Assembly: GCA_940671915.1 (NCBI GenBank)
Contig: CALNVZ010003434.1
Location: 10,880,043-10,944,042, forward strand
DNA length: 64,000 nucleotides
Reading direction: 5' to 3'
Source of the DNA: Paracentrotus lividus
Lineage: Eukaryota > Echinodermata > Echinoidea > Camarodonta > Echinidae
The position numbers and the translations under genes were made by a program. Below the pieces are notes generated by a model that ran no database searches, was not told the origin of the DNA, and saw only the letters and a list, made by a program, of their open reading frames with translations. Shown in pieces: positions 35,680-45,540 of this stretch (position 1 is its first letter; every line of letters begins with the position of its first letter).

Positions 35680-35805
35680 ATGTATATATATATTATATAT
35701 ATATAAAGAGAGAAAAATGAAAGAGATAGATAGACATAAGAAAGAGAGAGAGATGGGTGACAAATAGGTTGACCGAAGAGAAAGTCATTTCGGGGGGGGG
35801 GGGGG
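35680..35805. repeat. AT, GA and poly-G simple repeats
   Basis: A short TA run, then GA-rich sequence and an uninterrupted run of about 14-15 G residues near 35,790. The long homopolymer G makes the local sequence length uncertain. Confidence 0.85.
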
Positions 35806-36185
35806 TAGAAGATGTGATCAGATGAAGAAACTAGTCTATGCTATTAGCCATGACGGCTGACAACTGTTTTGCCCGCATGCGCCTCTAATTGAGCGAAGAG
35901 CTCTAAACGGATAGGGAGTGGATAGGCCGAGTGATATCACAATGAATATCATATATCTCATCGGCATTGCTTTGATCTGAACGACATGAGTAATGTTGAA
36001 ATTCCTCAAGAGTAAAATGTAAAAATGTTAATATTTTCAAGAAATGTATAGAATCATGAGTATGATGTCCATTATTAAGTTGCATCGATAGTTTCTAAGT
36101 TACTGAATAACTTCCCTGATGTACAAAGTAATATCACTTTTCCTCTTTGTTCGCACGAATGAATATAATCCTTAAATTACGGAAT

Positions 36186-36186
<1 letters not shown>

Positions 36187-36216
<30 letters not shown>

Positions 36217-36256
36217 TATATATATAATATATATATAATATATTATATATATATTT
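36187..36256. repeat. AT microsatellite
   Basis: Alternating AT repeat of about 70 bp with several slips, self-complementary. Confidence 0.95.
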
Positions 36257-37802
36257 TACAGCTTCTCATGGTAATACGCATTCTTCGGATGAATAAGCAA
36301 CATTTTGAATGAAACTTTTTAGTTGAAAAAAAAAACAATCTTAATAGCCGAATGAGTAAGTTGTGCTTATTTTGAAAACAGAATAGCATGCACGGTACTA
36401 GATGGACGCACTCGTCGGGTGGGGGGGGGTGGTGGTTGAAGCTAACGGTACCATCTCCGTCACAATCCTTTAATTCACAATGGGGATACAGGATTTGGAA
36501 ATGCAGGTGGGTGCTCAGCAAACGAAAATTTGAAGAAAAAAAAAATACGCGGGCGCAGCCGAAAATTTTTTCTGATTTTTAACGATTGAACAGTCAAAAG
36601 GCATGGTTTTTTAAAGTTATTTAAAGGGGCGTGCGTCCCCTGTGCACCGCCTGGATCTACCATTTCTGATTCATGCTCCGAATACTCATGATAATGTGAA
36701 TAACAAAGTGGGTGTAGATCTAAAAGAGGAAGCTAGCGGTAATAAACGGCATTTCCAGGGTCCCGCCTTATTTGACGTTGCCTATTTAGTAACCCCTTAT
36801 TCATGTTTCGATGCATGTAATGTGAATAAGAGTAACAGTTACATCCCCGATCCAAAAGCCCTGGGGCTCTCATATCGATTGTTTCTATCCGTGAGCTCGC
36901 TGTCTTCTGGCATAATTACACTCATGCGCATGCGCGTTATTACTGAACAATCCGTGGGAAATGATGTGATGTGGATGAAGGGGCTGCATATAAAGGAATA
37001 ATGGTCTACATGGTCTACTCATAAGATCACACAATAGAAGTTCATAAAGATATATCCATCTTTGTTACTATTTTGATTTATATCTACTGTATATTACTTT
37101 TCAAAGACATTATAACCGCCTCAACTTTACATAGGATGTTAATATTAATGCCTAAGTAAACATCTTTTCGAAATAGGTTAAATGGCACGGGAAAAAAAAA
37201 AAGATTGACAATTGTATCTTTCGTATCAATACCAGGATTGTTCCGAGAAGAGAACTTAAACTTACAGTTTGAAATTTTCCACCACAATCGTTCGAATTTC
37301 TCAAATAAATCTACTTCGCATGTTGAATTAACCTAGAAATACATGCTTATTCAACATTATTTAACCAGACATGGGTCGTAACGTTACACTCGTAGCCTGC
37401 GTGCAAACTGATCGCCAATCATTAGAGTGTACAAGTCCAATAAACAGATCTCCGCATTTCATGTTCTTGGCGACCATTCGAATGTCATGTTCACAATCTA
37501 TGTTTCCGCAAGTACCGTGTGCGGTCCGCAGCCTGCGATAATCCCTCCGATTCCTTGCGATAATCCCTCCGTTTTTACAGGCAGTGGGTGTAGCAAGTGT
37601 GCAACTATTATCTTGCTCCTACGTGCCTGAAGAAACATACACCGTCGCGCGTCCAACGCAAGTATTTGTGGGGAATTCAAACACGGAAAAGAAGGCAGCA
37701 AAATGCGCGACCGACTTGTACGGTCTGTTGGAACGATGGCTTCACATGGTTGTTCAGAAGTTTAGCAACTGGAGAACGATTTACCAGAACGCTTCAAAGC
37801 GT
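36257..37802. other. Non-coding, possible MITE remnant
   Basis: No gene seen. 36,525-36,665 contains GCGGGCGCAGCCGAAAATTTTTTCTGATTT and ends GCCTGGATCTACCATTTC, resembling a diverged right end of the 33,811 family. TGCGATAATCCCTCCG is directly repeated at 37,536 and 37,556. Confidence 0.5.
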
Positions 37803-37969
37803 AGGGCCTGTCCCACAGAAGGCGATCGTTGTGGCGACAACCTACGAACTACCTGTCGCCACCATTCGCAGGTCCAATCGCCTTTAAAATCGTGAATTAT
37901 CGCGTCTAGCGCTTAAAGAAAGGGAGCAAAATTCAATTCGTCATTGGATTTTCAACAAGTTTAACAATA

Positions 37970-38602
37970 AGGGAGTTTACAGTTACCGATAGGAGCTCTG
38001 TGACGTCATTGGGTCAGGGGTCATATGTACGTGGTCTCCTCTATATCAGGAATTCTTATGTGTGAAGTCTATGACACCTTTTGATTTACATATGGTTTTC
38101 ATGCTTTTTATCGCTCATATTGTGAAAATAAGGATGAAGAATCGCACTTGTCTATCGATGAGATAGCCAGTGTAAACTTATTCCTATCTTTATTTTGATA
38201 CCATGTTTATTTAAGTCTCTTTTCTCAATTGAAAGCGAAATTTGTAAGTTACCAACTCGCGTACGGCAAAGCAGCATTGAGTTCGCCGAAACTAACGGGG
38301 CTTGAAATCTCGATATTCGGACCGGTGTGCATAAGTACAGAGTCGGTGTTTTTGCAACTTTCTGACAGGAAAAGGTTAATTAAAATCATGAAAATGTCTC
38401 ATCATATTATTCAACATGGCAAACGAGAAGGAAAAAACCGACAAAAAGAAATATACAGCTAGATTTTTGTCTGATAAGAATTTGTTGGTTGGTTGACCCA
38501 TGGGTTGACTGTACGGTCGCCGCATTTTATGTATATTTGACCTGACCCCGGAAGTGGATATCGGAGACTCGCGCATGCGCAGATTGTATCTGTAAACTCC
38601 CT
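37970..38602. mobile_element. 633-bp element nested in the 37.8-39.3 kb element
   Basis: Left end AGGGAGTTTACAGTTAC and right end (reverse-complemented) AGGGAGTTTACAGATAC, bordered on each side by TA. Both ends lie inside the larger element, so this insertion is younger. Other features: GTGACGTCATTGGGTCAGGGG near the left and TTGACCTGACCCCGG near the right, a second inverted pair further in. A short ATG frame is described separately. Confidence 0.82.
38416..38496 (+). CDS. Possible remnant of a transposase N-terminus (26 codons)
   Basis: A frame opening ATG GCA AAC GAG AAG with a Lys/Glu-rich start, then KKKYTARFL and a stop TGA after LLVG. Most of it is charged and hydrophilic, unlike chance frames nearby, and it lies inside a TA-flanked element, so it may be the first codons of a lost transposase. 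It is very short and no family match can be shown; a chance frame remains possible. Confidence 0.25.
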   Translation: MANEKEKTDKKKYTARFLSDKNLLVG

Positions 38603-39327
38603 TATAGCCGGCGTCAGTTAGGTTCACGTCAATGACCGTAGCCTGTCTTCTCTTGTCGTGACAAGGTGCTATCGTAGATTGTCGTCAGATAGAACATGTG
38701 TAGCAGAGTGAAACGGCGGCCAGTTGTAGGTTGCCGCGCTACAGCTTGCGTTGCACGCACCGCTGAACCAAACGGTCAGTGAAATTTAAGTCGCTACGGC
38801 CTTTGTCACCACCTACATTCACCAAAATCAGCATCGATACCATTGGATACTGTACAGTCGCCGCAAATTTTGAAATTTTCAAAAATCACTCACGACCCAA
38901 ATTATAACGCGCGACTGAGAGGACTATCACGAACCTAAAGGCGACAGGCCGCCATCAGGTAGAAAACACTTGATCGCCTGTGTCAGTCGCAAGGATCGCC
39001 ACAGTGCGCAAGTTCATATTTTTTGTTGATTTTAAGCTGCGACAAGAGAAGTCGAGCCGCGAGATGCGCGAAGGTCGGGGCTATTGTATTCGCGGATACA
39101 AGCTATTGTTAGTAATACTGTTTGCGTGGAAGCAAGTCGTTGTCGTAGCCTATCGTAGACAGAGTCGTAGATACGTATATGACCTACGGTAGCCTACGAT
39201 TCTGACACGATTCTGGCAGGTTCTAACAGGCATAGGTTGTCGCCACAACGATTGCCTTCTGTGGAACAGGCACTTAACGATTACAGCAAATAAACTTATC
39301 GAATGTTGAAAATCACATTCAAAGCTT

Positions 39328-39563
39328 ATGCTGCAGTCACACAGACACTTACGTTGAGTTACGTCCGGTTGCGTCCAAAAATATTTTCTTTTCTGCGGAT
39401 CCCCACTGATGCCTTCCCGTCATAGTCAGTAGTGATAATAGTGATAATTTTGTTCATTCAGTAAAACAAAGAAAGACATAAGAAATGATAGGATAGAAGA
39501 TGAAATAAGGTTAAAACAACAAAAAACGTGACTACATGTAAGTGTCTGTGTGACTGCAGCATT
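39328..39563. mobile_element. 236-bp MITE, copy 1
   Basis: The termini TGCTGCAGTCACACAGACAC and (right, reverse-complemented) TGCTGCAGTCACACAGACAC are identical over about 23 bp. AAAGCT occurs immediately outside both ends and is a candidate target duplication. The interior matches the second copy at 47,363 throughout (ACGTTGAGTTACGTCC, TGCCTTCCCGTCATAGTCAG, GATGAAATAAGG, AAAACAACAAAAA). No coding capacity. Confidence 0.88.
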
Positions 39564-39611
39564 AAAAGCTATGAATCTGTGAACATGATAAACGAGACTG
39601 GTTATACTTAA

Positions 39612-41156
39612 GGGGGCCGTAACACTGAGATCGTTCTATAACGTTCTATAACATTCTTGCCCGTTCTTTAAAAAAATGCTGAACGGGCTTTGGTCGGGTT
39701 GGAACTTATAACTTTGAAAAAAAATTTCTTGAATACGATACTACTAGTAGGCAGTTCATAAATAGTTCTCGTTACGTCAATTCCGTCTTTATCGCGTCCG
39801 CAATACGTTGTTATCCAGTTCAGACCGAGTAAACGGCTCGTTCACTCTATACCGTTCGTAGCACGTCCAAACCGTCACTAAAAGTGCCTATGCGTAGCAT
39901 GATAAAAGTTAGGTACCATGTTCGTAGTGCGTCCTTCTCGTTCAGAGTAAGTCCTACCCGTTTAAGGAACGTTGTCACTACGTTTAATGTTAGAACTGGA
40001 AGCCAGTACGATTTTTTTTTTTAACATGTTAAAAAAAAATCGGAATGCCTTTCCGTTCTCTCCGTTCGGGCCCGTTCACCAAGTTCGTAAACAGATTGTC
40101 ATGATTGTAAACGGTCTGTACTAGATTCTAAAAGGTCTGTACTACGTTCAGTCCGTGTGTAAACAGAATAAGCCCGTTCACCAAGAACTTCCAAGAACGC
40201 AGTGAGAACTAGCTCAGTGTCACGGGAATTATGACATGCCGTTCTGTTTAAAAATTGAAACGTATTGCTATCCAACCCCGTGCTATAAAGTCCTGAGCAG
40301 ATTGAAATAGGTCTCAAGTACGTCCACTCCGTGTGTACATAGATTAAGCCCGTTCTGCAATAATTTCAATAACATGGTAAGAAATTGTTCAGTGTGATAG
40401 TAGTATAAGCGAATAGATCAGCTGTTTAATTGCCACACATTAATTGTTATAATTACAGAAATCTCAGAACTTTTAGAATAAATACGAAAAACGGCCATTG
40501 GTCCGCAAAGAACGCGTACATTTGACCTAATTATTTCTGGATTAAGATGAACAACGTTTGTATACAGTCCTCAATACGTCCATCACGTCTCTGCCTCGTC
40601 TGCAGTCCGTTTGTATCTAGTTAAAATCGGGCGAAAATGACCGTTTCCACGAAACAGAGCCCGTCTGAAACAATCCAAACCCGTCCCCAGTTAGTTGCAA
40701 CCCGTTCTTAGTCAGTTCCAACTCGTTTCCAATGCGTTTCGTCCCGACCTAACTAGTTCTGGGTCGTTTTTAATCCGTCAAAATCCGTTCTTACTCGTTC
40801 TTACGTCGACCAAACGGCCTCCAGAAAGTTCGTCTCGTTCTTACTTCGTCATCCGTGGCTAGAACGTGTTGAACGCAAATGCGTGCCCGTTTCCCATTAA
40901 AAAAAAAAATAGCCCGTTTTTGCCAGACCTCATGCGTCTTCGTAATACCCCCGTTACACTGAGCTCGTTCCTACTGCGTCCTGGTAAATTTTGCCGAACG
41001 GGCATAGTCTGTGTGTAAACTGAGTGGACGTAGTAAATACTTCTTACGATCTGTTTACGAACTTCATGGACTAGCTCGGTCGGATTTTCAAAAAAGTTGT
41101 GCTAGGACGTCTTACAAACGAGCATTGTATAGAACGACCTCAGTGTGACGGCCCCC
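39612..41156. mobile_element. 1.54-kb TIR element rich in CGTYC motifs
   Basis: The left end GGGGGCCGTAACACTGAGAT, then CGTTCTATA, is matched by the right end (reverse-complemented) GGGGGCCGTCACACTGAGGT, then CGTTCTATA. Between them, CGTTC, CGTCC and CGTCT words occur about every 8-20 bp, most densely at 40,560-40,860 (CCCGTCC, CCCGTTC, CTCGTTC, TCCGTC). No frame resembling a transposase. The right part overlaps the fold-back at 40,946-41,476. Confidence 0.75.
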
Positions 41157-41476
41157 TTACTTCAAGCTGATAATGAATATACAATGCTCGTTTGTAAGAC
41201 GTCCTAGCACATCTTTAGAACGATTTAAGTACGGCAATTTCGTTTGTAGTACGTCCATCTCGTTTCAGGTACGTTGCCACCCCGTTAAATTTTAGAACGA
41301 GATGGGCGCCCGATTTTTTTGAACACTTTTTTGAAAATCCGACCGAGCTAGTCCATGAAGTTCGTAAACAGATCGTAAGAAGTATTTACTACGTCCACTC
41401 AGTTTACACACAGACTATGCCCGTTCGGCAAAATTTGCAAGGACGTAGTAGGAACGAGCTCAGTGTGACGGGGGTA
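40946..41476. repeat. Long fold-back, about 150-bp arms
   Basis: 40,946-41,098 and 41,324-41,476 are near-identical reverse complements (outer words TACCCCCGTTACACTGAG and its partner CTCAGTGTGACGGGGGTA; inner words GGACTAGCTCGGTCGGATTT). A second inverted pair lies in the loop: GTGCTAGGACGTCTTACAAA (about 41,099) against TTTGTAAGACGTCCTAGCAC (about 41,192). The right terminus of the 39,612 element lies between them. An inverted partial copy of that element's right end explains the pattern best. Confidence 0.82.
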
Positions 41477-42160
41477 TAAGGAACGCGTCTTAGCACACGC
41501 GCTTCGAAATAGATTTGCATTAACTTTCTTGGAGAGTGTTAATGAAATAGAGAACTTCAATTGAAAACAATTAATGTTACGTATCTATTAAACTTGTCAC
41601 ATGCAAAGTAGAGTAATCGTGGTCCCACATAACGATGCATAAAAGTTTTCACGCCTACGTGTTTCTTTCCTCGGTTGAATTAAAACGAAAACAGTGAAAT
41701 TTTGCAGCGAGCTCTCACGATGACGATGGAGACTTGGTGTTTTAATTAAGTAGCTGTGAAATTGTCCCCCAGGAGATATTCGAGATCAATTTAGTTTCCC
41801 CTTTGTTTGGTTACACGTAGAGTGACACTGACTTCCGCGTCTTAATATTAGACACCCTGTAGTTCTGCTGTTGGCAGTCTAACTCAATGGAAATATTGTA
41901 ATATCCAAAATGTATGGCTCCGCCCAGGATGCCTTGTGAAGGAGTACACAGTGCCACAAAATAAGCATTGTGTTTGTAAAATTGAGAAGTCAGAATACTT
42001 TTGGGAAAAGAAGGACATCAAATATTAGTTCAGCCATTTCCATATTCTTACTATCAGAATCTCATAACAAATTCACAATTCACAACGACACAGAAATATG
42101 GTAAGATGGCAATATGAATTTAGGCACATGCTTCGGAGGGCAAGTCTAACTTTAGTGAAG
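41477..42160. other. Non-coding, no gene seen
   Basis: AT-rich. TATTAGACACCCTGTA near 41,847 looks like a mariner-type right end, without a matching left end nearby. No coding sequence seen. Confidence 0.5.
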
Positions 42161-42450
42161 CTCTAGTCACAAATGATCGTACGAACGATGCGCTCGAGTT
42201 TTGGGGTTTGTAAGATTCGTAGGTGGAGATTACTTTCTTACGAATTACTTACGTCATTTTTACGACGTTCATACGATCATCTTAGGGGATTTCGTACGAA
42301 GTTGAATACAAACTTGGACAAGACCGCCGACCAATCTTCGAACTTGCAAATGGTCCGCGAACAGTAGTTTCTTACGGCTTACGTTATTTCGTCTGAGAAA
42401 TTGTTTGCACGACGTACTTAACAGTTTTCAATGGCATTTGTGACCGAGGG
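42161..42450. mobile_element. 290-bp MITE with TCACAAATG termini
   Basis: The left end CTCTAGTCACAAATGATCG and right end (reverse-complemented) CCTCGGTCACAAATGCCAT share a GTCACAAATG core. The interior repeats CGTACGAA, CTTACGAATTACTTACG, TACGACG and CTTACGGCTTACG, a motif theme also seen in the 50,122 element. No coding capacity; the 64-codon frame at 42173 is a by-product. Confidence 0.7.
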
Positions 42451-44367
42451 TTGAGAAGATAAATGTTTAACCTGGTGCCCGGAATATGACTTCCAAAAAT
42501 GCCACTTATAGAGTTGATTTATTGTTTAAAAATAAATATGCATACATATAATTATATACAAGCCTAATTTCATAGACTAAATTTTCTATTCATTGTCATG
42601 TAGATCGAAGGATCTACGTCATCATCTTTTAATAAAACTGTTTCGTCTTTTAAAAGTCGTTATTAAACCCGTCATTCAATAATGGAAAGTTAGCTGTGTT
42701 TTATTTGTTTAGGCACCCTGTTTAAAGAGTACTTGTGACCCATGCATGATTACAGGCCGATTGGATGGTCAGAGATGATCTACGGGAGAGTTTGGAACAG
42801 GTGGTAAATGACCCACTTCAAGTCAAACACCCAAAGGATCTACCTGTATGCATTGTTTATACATGGTGCCTTCGTGTAGCTTTGCCTTAGATTATGCTTC
42901 CTGCAGGTAACATGAATGTGAATAGGTGGGAAATGCGTATGCCAATTCCTTAGCGCCGTAAACTAGATTTGTTTCACACCTTTTTGCCTTTATGTCATGT
43001 AATCATGCATTGACACAGATGGTTATATTTGACTCATTGGGCAGAAAAGGATTCATTATTCTATTTTAATTTTAGATTTGATCACTTAATTTTCTGAATG
43101 AAATATGAAACAGGGAAAATATATGAGTTTGTTTAAACCACTCATTAACACATATTTTAACATTAAAAAAGTTTTGACAGCCCCTCCCCTATCTTTCAAA
43201 ATATGCGTGTGCGCACCCCGCCCCACCCACTCTCCACTCGTAGGTCCGCAGTTGTTACATATAGGCCTAAATAAATATAGCGTAAGTAAATGAATACTTA
43301 CCATTTAAATGAATAACTAATTAGAACTTAACAAAATTTAATATTACATAATATTCAGTAAAAAGTAGTTTTTAATCATGTTCTTAATTCCTAACTGATG
43401 ATATCTAAACACAATTCACCCAACATATCACCATAAATATGTATCCATCTCGTTCAATGACAAATAATCAGGACATTAACCCATAGTTAAGTTTAGCATG
43501 TTTAATATTCATTTATACTTACCACATTTTGGATGAGCTTCTACAGGTCTTAAAGTCATAAAAAGATGCCCTTTGAATCTTCACTGATATTCAACTTCCA
43601 ACATAGAGCATACATGGGTTTGATGCAATAATAAAATACTTCGATTGGAAATTATTACATATCTAGGATGTGTGCTGCAACGAAAACACGTTAAATTACA
43701 ACTTTCATCTAAACAAGTTTAAATCAAATTGTACCCAACCAAACAAAGCTGATTGATTTAATCCGACAGTTTGAAGTCCATGTAGATCGGTCACTTTGGC
43801 GAACTGAAGGAAATGAATTGATGCTTGTAGTTTTTGGTATTATTTTGTAAGAACTCTTAAAGTTAATTCTGTTTTTGTTTTTGTTTTATTTTTTGTTTTC
43901 TTATTTCCCACTGATAGGGTCACGTAAAACCATCGCGGGGTTAGCCCAAAATAATTTTTCGATCATAATATTAGCGGGATACAATAACCTGTGTTGTGGA
44001 AGGTCAAGGTTGACCTCAAACACACAAACAGTTTAATATGAGTAATTCAATTACAGCTACCTTTTTTTTATTTAGTTATTTATTTTAAATAGGCCATACG
44101 AGGGCTACGCCATAAGGATGGTGTTTGATGTGCTGGCAGTCCTTGATCATTATTATTAATTATATAACTCAATTTAAGAATGTTGAATAATCCTGTCCTC
44201 TGATTGGTCAAAAGTCTGGTCATAGTTTTAGCCAGGCCTGGCCAGGGAGGCTGAGCGTTCAATAGTCATCGTTCAATAGTCGTTTTGATAGTAATTTTTC
44301 AACTGCAGTCAATTGTTGATACGATCCGTGATTTATAGCACAGGACAGCGTTCCGCGATTCGAACTT
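42451..44367. other. Non-coding, sequence upstream of the exon
   Basis: AT-rich with no supported gene. No TATA box or other promoter element could be assigned with confidence upstream of the exon at 44,368. CAATAGTCATCGTTCAATAGTC near 44,260 is a small direct repeat. Confidence 0.5.
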
Positions 44368-44572
44368 ATGGATGAAGATCAATTGCGTGATTTAATTAAT
44401 GCAGCAGATAGTAAGAACACTAAAAATTCCATGAAATTTGCCATGAATGTTTTTGAAGAATACCTACATGAAACTAGGCCTAATACTCATCTTCATAGCG
44501 TGAACGAACTGCCAAATTCGGAGCTGGATAATGTTCTGCAGAGGTTCTACGTTGGTGCTAGGCAAAAAAATG
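44368..44572 (+). CDS. First coding exon of a KIAA1958/ZMYM-like (Crypton-related, DUF3504-type) protein, partial
   Basis: The ATG opens MDEDQLRDLINAADSKNTKN. The line then runs through SMKFAMNVFEEYLHE and ELDNVLQRFYVGARQKNG, the pattern of the N-terminal helical segment of KIAA1958-like, QRICH1-like and ZMYM-like proteins. These carry a domain derived from Crypton tyrosine recombinases, and the segment usually shows an NTK-x-A-x-x-x-F core followed by LD-x-x-L-x-x-F(Y/F). Reading continues into AATG|GTGAGT, a strong splice donor at 44,573, cutting the final Gly codon in phase 1. Translation past this point is intronic. The next exon was not found downstream within the window. Such genes form large families in echinoderms and other marine invertebrates and many are domesticated or transposon-borne. 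Role unknown (DNA-binding or transcription-linked by family). Whether this copy is expressed or a stranded fragment cannot be told from sequence. Confidence 0.7.
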
Positions 44573-44598
44573 GTGAGTTTTTCTTCGGTATATAAAAT

Positions 44599-44762
44599 AT
44601 ATAGTGACTGCCTTAATATTCGGGGCATGAGTTGTTTCTAAAGGCTCGAGGGGGCCTTCCATCCAGCTATGACCCCTCGGCAAGCTTCGGGGTCATAGCT
44701 AGATGGAAGGCCCCCTCGAGCTTTAGAAACAACTATTGCCCCTCATGGCAGTCACTATATCT
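44599..44762. mobile_element. 160-bp hairpin element in the putative intron
   Basis: ATATAGTGACTGCC at the left is matched by GGCAGTCACTATAT at the right. Inner arms pair GTTGTTTCTAAAGGCTCGAG, GGGGCCTTCCATC and AGCTATGACCCC with their complements, leaving a loop of about 15 bp around CGGCAAGCTTC. It starts 26 bp after the GTGAGT donor. Arm identity is high with only a few mismatches and small gaps. Type unassigned. The 149-codon frame that crosses it is spurious. Confidence 0.9.
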
Positions 44763-45084
44763 ATACTATTCGTTATCAGTTATAGGTACCAGGCCTTGTT
44801 CTTGTGCAATGTGTTTAAAAATACCTCCATTGTTGTTCACTTTTATTGTACCGTATATGATATTGGGGGAATGTATAATACGGAAATACATAAATCCGCC
44901 CTATGGTCTACTTATAAAAAAGAGGGAGAAATCGACTGTTTATGCACAATATATTCGATGTCACGCCACTGGAAATTGCCAGGTAAGAACTCTACCATTG
45001 AAATATAGAATACATAGACAGACCAAAGGAGAGTTACTTGATGCATCCATCTGCGATGGAGTATTCCTGACAGTGGTTTGAACC
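44763..45084. other. Non-coding between hairpin and purine tract
   Basis: No second exon of the KIAA1958-like gene was recognised here. The frames at 44632-45081 and 44736-45008 overlap in different phases and lack a domain. Confidence 0.5.
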
Positions 45085-45540
45085 TTACATGCTGAGAATT
45101 AGAGAGGAAAAAAGAGGGGGGGGAGAAGGAGAGAGAGAGAGAGAGAGGGGGGGGGGAGAGAGAGAGAGGGGAGAGAGAGAGAGCCGGGGGGGGGGGAAAG
45201 AGAAATATGATTGGAAGAAAATACGGGAGACGCAGATAGAGAGAGGCGGAGAATGTAGGGAGGGTAGGAATACCTAAAAACGGAGGGTGGTTAGAAGAGG
45301 GACCTGTTGGTGGGAGAGGCGTGGAGGGGGTGGGGCATGGTAAAAGAGCAAAAGAGATATATGAGATATAGAGAAGAAGACATATCGACAGAGAGAGAGA
45401 GAGAGAGAGAAAGGGAGAGAGATGGAGAGACACGTACAATAATAGAAAAGATACAAAAACAAAGAAATTGTGAGAAATAACAGACGATAGAGTAGAAAAG
45501 AAATCAACAGAGAGAGAGAGAGATGGAGCGGTGAATACAT
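45085..45540. repeat. Extended GA/G-rich purine tract
   Basis: About 450 bp dominated by GA repeats with poly-G runs (near 45,117, 45,149 and 45,186), then sparser GATATA and GAGA segments. The long Ser/Leu/Pro-rich minus-strand frame at 44912-45439 is a translation of this tract. Confidence 0.93.

Larger units (their letters stand above)
37803..39272. mobile_element. 1.47-kb TIR element with about 42-bp ends
   Basis: The left end (AGGGCCTGTCCCACAGAAGG, continuing CGATCGTTGTGGCGACAACC) matches the reverse complement of the right end (AGTGCCTGTTCCACAGAAGG, continuing CAATCGTTGTGGCGACAACC) with only a few differences over about 42 bp. The interior is rich in GTCGCC, GTAGCC and CGATC words in both orientations and holds a second, nested element at 37,970. 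No transposase frame is recognisable. Superfamily unknown. Confidence 0.82.

Noticed and set aside
37584..37895. 103- and 96-codon overlapping frames
   Set aside because: Two phases open over the same DNA and running into the terminus of the 37.8-kb TIR element; no domain visible.
44632..45081. 149-codon frame just after the KIAA1958-like exon
   Set aside because: Its first part is the hairpin element, the rest has no domain and does not continue the expected DUF3504 pattern, so it is not the next exon.
44912..45439. 175-codon minus-strand Ser/Leu/Pro-rich frame
   Set aside because: Lies over the GA/G-rich purine tract at 45.1-45.5 kb; composition explains the open frame.
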